A DNA stretch of 14,347 bases from Luminiphilus sp. (GTDB lineage Bacteria > Pseudomonadota > Gammaproteobacteria > Pseudomonadales > Halieaceae): contig JAKMEU010000392.1 of assembly GCA_022425845.1 (NCBI GenBank), positions 1 through 14,347 of the forward strand, in the 5' to 3' direction. This document shows positions 1 to 6,112 of this stretch, in pieces; positions within the stretch are counted from its first letter, which is position 1; every line of letters begins with the position of its first letter. The notes beneath the pieces are model-generated. The model was given only the letters and a program-made list of their open reading frames with translations. It did not search any database and had not been told where the DNA came from. Both the position numbers and the translations under genes were made by a program.

Positions 1-9
1 GGTCCTGAT

Positions 10-27
10 CCGCCGTTTAAAGGGCGG
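10..27. repeat. Short hairpin at the end of the racemase gene
   Basis: CCGCC (10-14) and GGCGG (23-27) pair around GTTTAAAG and include the racemase stop codon (19-17) in the loop. Read on the minus strand it is not followed by a T-tract within the 9 bases available, so it may or may not mark the end of the operon. Confidence 0.25.
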
Positions 28-757
28 TTAGGAGGGCCGCCTCTCCCAGTGCCCGCGCGACAACTTCCCTGGCCAGCAAATCCGCGCTGTCAAATATCGG
101 AACGGGCAGCTCCGCGAGCGTGTCTGCCAGCAGCGATAGCTCGGTGCAGGCGATCAGCAGACAGTCGGCCCCCCGGGCGATCAGGCCCTGGGCACAGTCC
201 AGCAGCTCTGCCGTGTTTGCCTCCGCCCGCTTGCCCTTGATCATCATAATCAGCGCCATCAACCGTTCCTGACTGGACGCATCCGGAAAGACCAGCGTTT
301 TGTCCCGCTCTGCAAACGGCCCGTCGTAGAGGGATGTTATTTGAATGGCCGTGGATGCCAGCAGACCGACACGGTGTGCGCCGGGTGCGGCGCCGTGGAC
401 CCTGAGTGCCGCATTGTCGAGCATGTTGACCACCGGAACGGTGCTGGCAGCTGTAATCTCGTTGATGTAGTGATGAGCCGTATTGCAGGGTATGGCCAGG
501 AAATCTGCGCCTTGATGTATCAACCCTTCGGCCATCGCGATGAGCGCGGGGGCAGGGCTGGGTCCTGAACCCTCAATAATGGCTTCGATCCGGGAGGGTA
601 CGGCGGGGTCGCAGTCGATCACCATGCGAATGTGGTCCTCATCCACCTCTGCAGGGGTGAGGTTGATTATCCGCTGCAGCAGATCCACCGTGGCTTCGGG
701 GCCCATGCCCCCGAGGATACCCGCCGTCAGTTTTGCTGGTGTGTTGCTAGCGCCCAT
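17..757 (-). CDS. Aspartate/glutamate racemase family protein (candidate cysteate racemase)
   Basis: Predicted 246-residue cytoplasmic, cofactor-independent amino acid racemase of the Asp/Glu (YgeA/RacX) family. The N-terminal GILGGMGPEAT motif (about 13-23) and the two catalytic cysteines typical of the two-base mechanism are visible: C91 in IPCNTAHH and C204 in LIACTELS. Length is normal for the family. The frame is open upstream to 991, but that extension is low-complexity and lies inside the aminotransferase gene; homology begins just after the Met at 757, so I chose that start. The start overlaps the end of the upstream aminotransferase by 11 bp, so translation is probably coupled. It is the last gene seen of the four-gene operon. 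Substrate is not readable from sequence. Next to a cysteate lyase, cysteate, a close aspartate analogue, is a reasonable guess, and from memory aspartate racemase of Streptococcus thermophilus has been reported to accept cysteate. Family assignment is firm; substrate is inference. Confidence 0.88.
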   Translation of the reverse strand: MGASNTPAKLTAGILGGMGPEATVDLLQRIINLTPAEVDEDHIRMVIDCDPAVPSRIEAIIEGSGPSPAPALIAMAEGLIHQGADFLAIPCNTAHHYINEITAASTVPVVNMLDNAALRVHGAAPGAHRVGLLASTAIQITSLYDGPFAERDKTLVFPDASSQERLMALIMMIKGKRAEANTAELLDCAQGLIARGADCLLIACTELSLLADTLAELPVPIFDSADLLAREVVARALGEAALLTAL

Positions 758-2036
758 GGGGTTGTTCCGTGGCCGAGGTGGCCAGGTGAATTTCCTCAGC
801 GATGATGGTGGCGACCCGTTCGCAGTCAGCTTCGCTGAAAGTGAGGGGAATGCGCATGTCCAGCAGTGTCGACAGGATCTCGGTGGTTTGGGGCAGCAGC
901 ACTGCTTCGGATGGGTGGGTAGTCTCGGACTCGGGTGCGAAAAACTGCCAGTGGTCGTAACGGCTGGTGTAACCCCTGGGCCGCTCTTCACCGAACCACT
1001 TCAGCACAACGCCGCGCAGTGAGCAGCGATCCCGGAAGCAAGCTATGGCTTCAGCGGGCCATGTGGGCAGGCGAAACTGGATTGAGCTGCCGACATAAAA
1101 CTCTCGAGTCGAACGCGGTTCGAGTGCTACGGCGGAGCTCGACGCCAGAATCGCCTCGATGATGCGATAGCGCCGGTTCCAGCGTTCAATATTGGCATCG
1201 AGCTGCTCAAGTTGAGGCAGCAGCACCGCGGCCCGGAGGTGGTCCATACGGCCGCTGTAGTTGGGTGTCGTGTAAATATAAGGCTCAAAGGCCGCGGGTT
1301 CAGGTGCCGCGCTGTGACGGTCGTAGAGCATGTAACTGCCGGAATACAGGATCGCTTTAGCCATGATGTCGGGATCGCTCGTCGCGAGCAGACCGCCCTC
1401 ACCGGAGTTTATGTGTTTGTAGCTTTGCGTGCTGAAGCAAGCCACGCTGCCAAAGGTACCACTGCGGCGCCCGTCCCACGCTGCGCCCAGGGTGTGGGCG
1501 CAGTCTTCGACGAGGCAGATATCCTGTTCATCACAGATCTGCAGTAGCCGCTCCATATCGGGCATGTGACCGCGCATGCAAGACAGCAGGAGAAAGCGTG
1601 CCTCCGATGTCCTGATGCAGTGCGCGAGATGATCGAGGTCGATGGTGAGCCCGGGGGTTGTTTCTACCCAGACCGGTGCAGCGGCCACGCTGTGCAGGGC
1701 CCCTGCGACGGGCGCCAGGGTGAAGCCATTGCACAGCACCTGATCACCGGGCTCGACGCCGGCAGCATGAAGTGCAATGGATAGGGCGTAACCACCACTG
1801 GCGCAGGCGAGGGCGAAGGGAAGGTCGAGATACTGGGCGAAGCGTTGCTCAAGCAGCGCCGTGGGCCCAGCGCTATCCGACGCATCGCTGTAACGATGGA
1901 GTTGGCCGCTGCGCAGCACCGCTACGGCGGCCTCTATTGCTGCCTCCGGAATGGGTTCCTGCTGCGTGAAGGATTTGTTGAATCGGCCTGTCATGGTGTC
2001 AGTATGCCCGACTAGACTTCCGGCCTGGGGGGCCAT
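747..2036 (-). CDS. DegT/DnrJ/EryC1/StrS-family PLP-dependent aminotransferase
   Basis: Predicted 429-residue fold-type I PLP enzyme of the DegT family, which usually transaminates keto-sugars with glutamate or glutamine as amino donor. The cofactor aspartate is seen at D178 (VEDCAH) and the Schiff-base lysine at K207 (STQSYKHINSGEGG). The C-terminal half carries the family pattern NYSGRMDHLRAAVLLPQL. The ATG at 2036 has a good Shine-Dalgarno (GAGGT, 9 nt upstream) and overlaps the dehydrogenase gene by 25 bp; an internal ATG at 1994 is possible and would remove the overlap. No nucleotide-sugar or polysaccharide genes lie nearby. Instead it sits between a HisD-type dehydrogenase and an amino acid racemase in a putative sulfonate operon, so it may act on a small keto or amino sulfonate. 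That is inference; a role in an unrelated amino-sugar pathway cannot be excluded. Nothing in the sequence suggests inactivation. Confidence 0.85.
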   Translation of the reverse strand: MAPQAGSLVGHTDTMTGRFNKSFTQQEPIPEAAIEAAVAVLRSGQLHRYSDASDSAGPTALLEQRFAQYLDLPFALACASGGYALSIALHAAGVEPGDQVLCNGFTLAPVAGALHSVAAAPVWVETTPGLTIDLDHLAHCIRTSEARFLLLSCMRGHMPDMERLLQICDEQDICLVEDCAHTLGAAWDGRRSGTFGSVACFSTQSYKHINSGEGGLLATSDPDIMAKAILYSGSYMLYDRHSAAPEPAAFEPYIYTTPNYSGRMDHLRAAVLLPQLEQLDANIERWNRRYRIIEAILASSSAVALEPRSTREFYVGSSIQFRLPTWPAEAIACFRDRCSLRGVVLKWFGEERPRGYTSRYDHWQFFAPESETTHPSEAVLLPQTTEILSTLLDMRIPLTFSEADCERVATIIAEEIHLATSATEQPHGR

Positions 2037-3331
2037 TGGTCGTGGACCTCAAAATCCCATCGCTGCTGGGGAAAATACTTATTGAGCCGCCAGTCGCAGG
2101 CCCGGGCATGGCCCTCCATACCCTCGTAGCGCGATAGCCGTGACCCCACTGAGCTCATCGTCTCGTTGGCCTGCTCGGATATCTGCTGGCTGGTGACGAT
2201 CTTGAGAAACTTCTGAACGTTGAGGCCGCCGCTGTAGCGGGCGGCGCCACCCGTGGGTAGAACATGGTTGGGCCCGGAACATTTGTCGCCATGGGTCACG
2301 GTGCTGCCCTCACCCAAAAAGAGAGAGCCGTAATTGATTAGCCGCTCTTTCCACCAGACCAGGTCACGCGCGATGACCTGCAGGTGTTCACAGGCATAGC
2401 GATCACTGATCTCGGCGACCTCCTCGCGATTACTGCCCAGTGCAATGACACCAAAATCGCGCCAGGCCTGTGCCGGGACATCGGGTTGAGGCAGGCTCGC
2501 CAGTAGCTGGGGCATGATGTCCAACACCGCCTGCGCCAGCGGACGAGAATCGGTAAACAGCCAAACCGCCGAGTGGGGTCCGTGTTCTGCCTGAGACAGT
2601 AAATCGATGGCGATTGTCCGAGGGTCTGCCGAGTCGTCAGCAATGATGGCCGATTCAGTGGGTCCCGCGATGACGTCGGTACCGACGCGACCGAAGAGCA
2701 GGCGTTTGGCCTCGGCAACGTAGGCGTTCCCGGGCCCCACAATGATATCTGCGGACGGGCCATCCAAAAGTCCGAATGCCATCGCTGCGATGGCCTGCAC
2801 GCCACCGAGCTGAAACACCGTATCCGCACCGGCCACCGATAAGGCATAGGCTACGGCGGGGTCTATGTGCTTACCTCGGGGTGGCGAGCAGACCGTAATG
2901 TGGGGTACGCCAGCGACTTTTGCGGTGGTAACGGTCATGAGTGCGGAGGCAACGTGGGCGTAGCGCCCACCCGGCACATAGCAACCCGCACACTGAACAG
3001 GAATGACTTTCTGGCCCAGTGTGACGCCGGGAAATGTTTCAATCTCGAAACTCGAAAGGCTGTCGCGCTGCGCCCGGGCGAAGCCTGCGATCTGCTCGTG
3101 GGCGAAATGTATGTCGGCCTTAAGCTGGTCGGGTATCTGTTCCGCCAGTTCAGACCAGTCCGGGGGTGACAGCAGGAAATCACCGGCCCAGCCATCCAGT
3201 TGTTGGGCGTAGTCGCGCACGGCCGCCGCGCCCCGAGTTTCCACATCGTCTAGCATCTCTTGCACCCTGCGGGTGACGGCTGCGGGACGGTTGCCCGGGT
3301 CCTGACATTGAGGCCGCTTCAGCAACTCCAT
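2012..3331 (-). CDS. Histidinol dehydrogenase superfamily enzyme, HpsN (sulfopropanediol 3-dehydrogenase)-like
   Basis: Predicted 439-residue NAD-dependent, zinc-dependent dehydrogenase that would oxidise a primary alcohol to a carboxylate in two steps, as HisD does with histidinol. All HisD metal and catalytic positions are present: Q247 and H250 (LLSQAEHGPH), E315-H316 (CEHLQV), D349 (HGDKCSG) and H408 (MEGHARA). The stretch from 347, HGDKCSGPNHVLPT followed by AARYSGG, is what I recall from the HpsN branch, which oxidises 2,3-dihydroxypropane-1-sulfonate to sulfolactate; biosynthetic HisD has a GDYASGTNHVLPT-like stretch. There are no other his genes nearby. The start at 3331 has a strong Shine-Dalgarno (AAGGGGGG). 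It lies 34 bp after cuyA and overlaps the aminotransferase, so it is in one operon. A substrate that is a C3 sulfonate alcohol, either dihydroxypropanesulfonate or cysteinolate, is inferred from context. Superfamily is certain; the HpsN subgroup is likely. Confidence 0.85.
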   Translation of the reverse strand: MELLKRPQCQDPGNRPAAVTRRVQEMLDDVETRGAAAVRDYAQQLDGWAGDFLLSPPDWSELAEQIPDQLKADIHFAHEQIAGFARAQRDSLSSFEIETFPGVTLGQKVIPVQCAGCYVPGGRYAHVASALMTVTTAKVAGVPHITVCSPPRGKHIDPAVAYALSVAGADTVFQLGGVQAIAAMAFGLLDGPSADIIVGPGNAYVAEAKRLLFGRVGTDVIAGPTESAIIADDSADPRTIAIDLLSQAEHGPHSAVWLFTDSRPLAQAVLDIMPQLLASLPQPDVPAQAWRDFGVIALGSNREEVAEISDRYACEHLQVIARDLVWWKERLINYGSLFLGEGSTVTHGDKCSGPNHVLPTGGAARYSGGLNVQKFLKIVTSQQISEQANETMSSVGSRLSRYEGMEGHARACDWRLNKYFPQQRWDFEVHDQWPPRPEV

Positions 3332-3365
3332 CGGGCACCCCCCTTAACTTCTGACCCCGGCACGA

Positions 3366-4394
3366 TCACAGCGACGGCGCCGCAACAGGGTAGGTGTCGA
3401 AGCCAAAGGCCTGGCGATAGCCAAACAAGGCCTGTGCACCCCCGGTGTGGACAAAAACGATATTCATTGATTTATCGAATTCGCCTTTGCGGATGCCATC
3501 GATCAGACCGGCGGCACCTTTCCCAGAATACACGGGGTCGAGGAGCAGGCCTTCATAGCGGGCGAACAGCGACAGGGCCTCGAGGGTGTCCTCCCGTGGG
3601 ATACCGTATCCGGCACCCACGTAGTTGCAGTTGGCGACCACCTGGTCTCTGCCGACTGCATCGGGGCAACCCATCAGGTCTGCTGTGGCGCAGGCGAGCG
3701 TGTAAACATTGGCTTCCTGCTGGGCACGCGGTGCGCGAACACCGTAGCCCAGCACGGGCACATGAGACCGGGTGGTGGCAAAACCGGCGACCAGGCCCGC
3801 CTGGGTTCCTGCACTGCCGGTAGCGTGGGTCACCAGATCAATGTTCAGACCGCTGTTATTCGCCTGGTAAAGCAGTTCGAGGGCGCAGTGGGCATAACCC
3901 AGTGCGCCGATGGGGTTCGAGCCCCCGCCCGGGATGATGTAGGGTTTGGCACCGTTGTTTTCCAGTGTCGCGGCCAGGTCGGCCAGTGCGGCGTTCATGT
4001 CGGTGCCGCCGGGGACCTGACGCAAGGATGCCCCCATCATCTGGTCGAGCAAGACATTGCCGTTGTGGTTGTAATCGGGGTCGTCACTGCCGGTGCGATC
4101 TTCCAGCAAGATCTCGCAGGCCAGGCCCAGCCGGGTCGCTATCGCGGCACTTTGGCGCACGTGATTTGATTGCGTGGCGCCTTGTGTGACGATGGTGTCC
4201 GCTCCTTTTGCCAGAGCGTCTGCCATTAAAAATTCCAGCTTACGTGTCTTGTTGCCGCCCCCCGCGAGTCCGGTGCAGTCATCGCGTTTCACCCACAACT
4301 GGGGACCACCCAGGGCCTTTGACAGGTTCTCCATAGGTTCAAGTGGTGTAGGCAAGTGGGCAAAGTGAAGTCGGGGGAAGCGTGACAGCAGCAT
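3366..4394 (-). CDS. cuyA: L-cysteate sulfo-lyase (CuyA-like), D-cysteine desulfhydrase family
   Basis: Predicted 342-residue cytoplasmic fold-type II PLP enzyme. CuyA desulfonates L-cysteate to pyruvate, ammonium and sulfite. The PLP lysine is K49 (GGGNKTRKLEF); QGATQSNH (71-78) provides the phosphate and substrate contacts, and LLDPVYSGKGAAG (about 284-296) holds the conserved tyrosine. Several stretches match my memory of Ruegeria pomeroyi CuyA better than E. coli D-cysteine desulfhydrase: RDDCTGL (37-43), LLEDRTG (96-102), NGNVLLD (111-117) and IPGGGSNPIGALGY (154-167). The ATG at 4394 is preceded by AAAGG at 9 nt spacing. It is the first gene of the operon and is followed after 34 bp by the HpsN-like dehydrogenase, which supports a sulfonate substrate. 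Neither the CuyR-type regulator nor the CuyZ exporter usually found beside cuyA is in the window. The alternative is D-cysteine desulfhydrase or another lyase of the ACC deaminase family. Confidence 0.8.
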   Translation of the reverse strand: MLLSRFPRLHFAHLPTPLEPMENLSKALGGPQLWVKRDDCTGLAGGGNKTRKLEFLMADALAKGADTIVTQGATQSNHVRQSAAIATRLGLACEILLEDRTGSDDPDYNHNGNVLLDQMMGASLRQVPGGTDMNAALADLAATLENNGAKPYIIPGGGSNPIGALGYAHCALELLYQANNSGLNIDLVTHATGSAGTQAGLVAGFATTRSHVPVLGYGVRAPRAQQEANVYTLACATADLMGCPDAVGRDQVVANCNYVGAGYGIPREDTLEALSLFARYEGLLLDPVYSGKGAAGLIDGIRKGEFDKSMNIVFVHTGGAQALFGYRQAFGFDTYPVAAPSL

Positions 4395-4459
4395 GGGCTG
4401 GAACCTTTGTTGACCTGAGGGACGAGAACCAGCTTAAACCCAGCTGCGGTAACAACCCA

Positions 4460-4480
4460 AGTACTGTACGCACAGGTACT
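4460..4480. promoter_or_regulatory. Imperfect inverted repeat upstream of the cuyA operon, possible operator
   Basis: AGTACTGT (4460-4467) and ACAGGTACT (4472-4480) form an inverted repeat around ACGC, with one extra base in the right arm. It lies 66 bp upstream of the cuyA start, in the only gap large enough to hold the operon's promoter. I see no convincing -35/-10 pair beside it, so a role as regulator site is a guess. Confidence 0.3.
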
Positions 4481-4534
4481 CCAAACTGAGGTGCTGCATA
4501 AGGCTGCGGCTCTGGGGTGCCGGCACACAGTTGC

Positions 4535-4750
4535 TCAGTCAGGCAATTGAAAAATCTCTTCAACCGAACAGTTGAGGGTTTTGGCGATTTTCAGTGCCAA
4601 CACGGCAGAGGGAATGTACACCCCGTTTTCGATGGCATTGATGCTCTTTCTCGAGACGCCGGCGTATTCAGAGAGATCCTGCTGCGTCAGCTTGGCCCCC
4701 TTCCTCATACCCTCGAGACGATTGAGTAATTTCTCGTGGTGTCTGCCCAT
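4535..4750 (-). CDS. Small XRE/Cro-C1-type helix-turn-helix regulator
   Basis: Predicted 71-residue protein that is almost entirely a Cro/C1-type helix-turn-helix domain. LTQQDLSEYAGVSRKSINAIENG (about 21-43) covers the helix-turn-helix, and SVEEIFQLPD ends the protein, like the YozG-type single-domain regulators that end in an EEIFQL motif. Length is normal for that group. The start lies 2 bp after the stop of the upstream membrane protein gene, so both are almost certainly one transcription unit, a common pairing of small membrane protein with small XRE regulator. It probably controls its own operon. The cuyA operon lies 140 bp downstream on the same strand, so it could also act there or share read-through transcription, but nothing in the sequence proves that. 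No ligand domain is present. Confidence 0.88.
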   Translation of the reverse strand: MGRHHEKLLNRLEGMRKGAKLTQQDLSEYAGVSRKSINAIENGVYIPSAVLALKIAKTLNCSVEEIFQLPD

Positions 4751-4752
4751 TG

Positions 4753-5124
4753 TTACCCTTCTTCAAACTTCTCGACGGCTTTACTGAGGTGAACGCTGTC
4801 GTTGGGGAACAGGTATCCGGCAATGATAGTGCCCGCGCCAATGGCCGCGGCAAGGAGCCCCACGCCTTTTAAAATAAAGCCAAGGAAGGTCGTACCCATC
4901 AGGTATAAACCGATCCCCACAAACAGTGTGATGACGCCTCCTCGTCGGTAGTCAATGGGTTCCTTCGGCCGGTCGTCGAGCAGGTTCATTAAATCGTCCA
5001 GTCGCTTCGGGTCACCGAGATTTTTTGAAATTTCAATGAGGGTTTCCCGCTTGTTTTTGGCGTCCAGATACAGCCAGACGAATACCGAGATGGGAACGAG
5101 GATTCCCGTGAGGATCGCAAACAC
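4753..5124 (-). CDS. Small inner-membrane protein, DUF6249-like
   Basis: Predicted 123-residue integral membrane protein of unknown function. It has three likely membrane segments: residues 3-20, about 62-82 and about 84-105. Between the first two is a charged cytoplasmic-type linker (about 21-61, KNKRETLIEISKNLGDPKRL), and a short polar tail ends in KFEEG. The layout resembles DUF6249 family proteins, which are often encoded next to small regulators; I assign this from memory and moderately. The start codon is GTG at 5124, the first usable start in frame; its Shine-Dalgarno is weak. The gene is followed after 2 bp by the XRE regulator, so the two probably work together, perhaps with the membrane protein influencing the regulator. 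That link is inference. No signal peptide cleavage site or enzymatic motif is visible. Confidence 0.78.
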   Translation of the reverse strand: MFAILTGILVPISVFVWLYLDAKNKRETLIEISKNLGDPKRLDDLMNLLDDRPKEPIDYRRGGVITLFVGIGLYLMGTTFLGFILKGVGLLAAAIGAGTIIAGYLFPNDSVHLSKAVEKFEEG

Positions 5125-5167
5125 TTTGATTACATCATCCGTAATATGTCGTTGCCTGTTCCTAAAG

Positions 5168-5215
5168 AATGTAACGTAAACGTATCATATTGACAGGAGA
5201 AGTAAAGGTTACATT
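5168..5215. promoter_or_regulatory. Promoter region of the DUF6249-XRE unit with 8-bp inverted repeat
   Basis: AATGTAAC at 5168-5175 and GTTACATT at 5208-5215 are perfect inverted copies with centres 40 bp apart. Between them on the minus strand is TATGAT (5184-5189), a 5/6 match to the -10 consensus; no good -35 is seen. Tandem ACGTAA/ACGTAT also occurs at 5174-5185. An autoregulatory operator for the XRE protein is a plausible reading. Confidence 0.4.
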
Positions 5216-5238
5216 TTTTGATTCGGTCCTGTGCCGGG

Positions 5239-5955
5239 TTATGGCGCGTCGGTGGCAGGCGCCAATCCAACGCGGTTCCGGCCGTAGCCAAAGGACACAA
5301 TCCGGCTCAGTTCAGAGAGGCTCCGTCCGCTCTGCTGGCGAAGGTCATTGAAGAAAGACTGGGCTGCCCGTAACGCGCGCAGACTGGTGATCCCTGAGTC
5401 GACAATGTCATGAAGCCGCAGGAACCCTTCAACGTCGGCGGTCAGTAAAAACGTATCGACGCCGAGTGTGCGCAAGGCATAGGGGCCCGTATTTCCGCCC
5501 AGCCGACTGCCTTCCTTTTTTAGGTAAAGCCACAGCCCAATGACATCGTCCTCCGGCCAGTTGGCTATGAAATCGCCAAACGTGACATTCCCCTTGCGTT
5601 CAGTCTCAGCGATCATCGCGGCATTCTCCCGGATGGTCAGCACTTTGCTGTGATTGCGAATAATGGCCGGGTTCGCCGCCTTACGGTCAAGCATGTCGTC
5701 GGGCATCATGAGCAGTCGCTGGATATCGAAGTTCCAGAACACCTCTTCGAAGTCCTTCCACTTTTTATCAACCACCCGCCAGACAAACCCCGATTGGAAG
5801 ATCTTCCGTGTGAATTCAGCCAGATAACGGTCTGAGCCCAGCACTCGCAGGTGTTTTCTGTCGGCTACTTGCGGGAGCAGGGCTTCAACGGCAGCCGCTC
5901 CCCCTTTGCGCTCGCAGGCTCTTTCATACAGCGTTTCATAGTCGGGGAGGCTCAT
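5239..5955 (-). CDS. DNA-3-methyladenine glycosylase I (Tag)-like protein, catalytic residues not conserved
   Basis: Predicted 238-residue protein related to the helix-hairpin-helix glycosylase Tag, which removes 3-methyladenine from DNA. The similarity runs over GSDRYLAEFTRKIFQSGFVW (about 40-59), the following KDFEEVFWNFD, and PAIIRNHSKV (about 96-105), which match the Tag pattern of FQAG.SW, a FDP segment and GIIR..KI. By hand alignment to E. coli Tag, its catalytic Glu38 corresponds to Lys51 here. The N-terminal Cys and His zinc ligands have no counterpart, and the C-terminal ligands are not visible either. It may therefore bind DNA or a damaged base in another way, or belong to a divergent family with unknown function. 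The frame opens at a TTG (5997), but the ATG at 5955 starts where similarity begins and I prefer it. It is a single gene, divergent from the hydroxylase gene with 157 bp between. Confidence 0.78.
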   Translation of the reverse strand: MSLPDYETLYERACERKGGAAAVEALLPQVADRKHLRVLGSDRYLAEFTRKIFQSGFVWRVVDKKWKDFEEVFWNFDIQRLLMMPDDMLDRKAANPAIIRNHSKVLTIRENAAMIAETERKGNVTFGDFIANWPEDDVIGLWLYLKKEGSRLGGNTGPYALRTLGVDTFLLTADVEGFLRLHDIVDSGITSLRALRAAQSFFNDLRQQSGRSLSELSRIVSFGYGRNRVGLAPATDAP

Positions 5956-6112
5956 ACCCGGGAGTGTACTTCGAAATCGACGATTGGCGCTCTGCAAGTG
6001 GGTCCCGTGTCCCGGCGGCGGCCCGTTTGAGTTCGGAAGCTGTTTCCGATGATTGCGTCAGAGATGAAACAGGTCAGCGACTTGCGGCTTATGTATTGGT
6101 TAAACTGTCCTG

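Noticed and set aside
758..991. Upstream extension of the racemase frame
   Set aside because: It is Pro/Cys/Ser-rich, unrelated to the family and overlaps the aminotransferase coding region; the Met at 757 begins the homologous part.
2012..3331. Annotation as biosynthetic histidinol dehydrogenase
   Set aside because: There are no neighbouring his genes, the operon partners are sulfonate-type, and the GDKCSG motif differs from the usual HisD form.
5956..5997. TTG start at 5997 for the Tag-like gene
   Set aside because: The extra 14 residues show no similarity and a TTG start has no advantage over the ATG at 5955.
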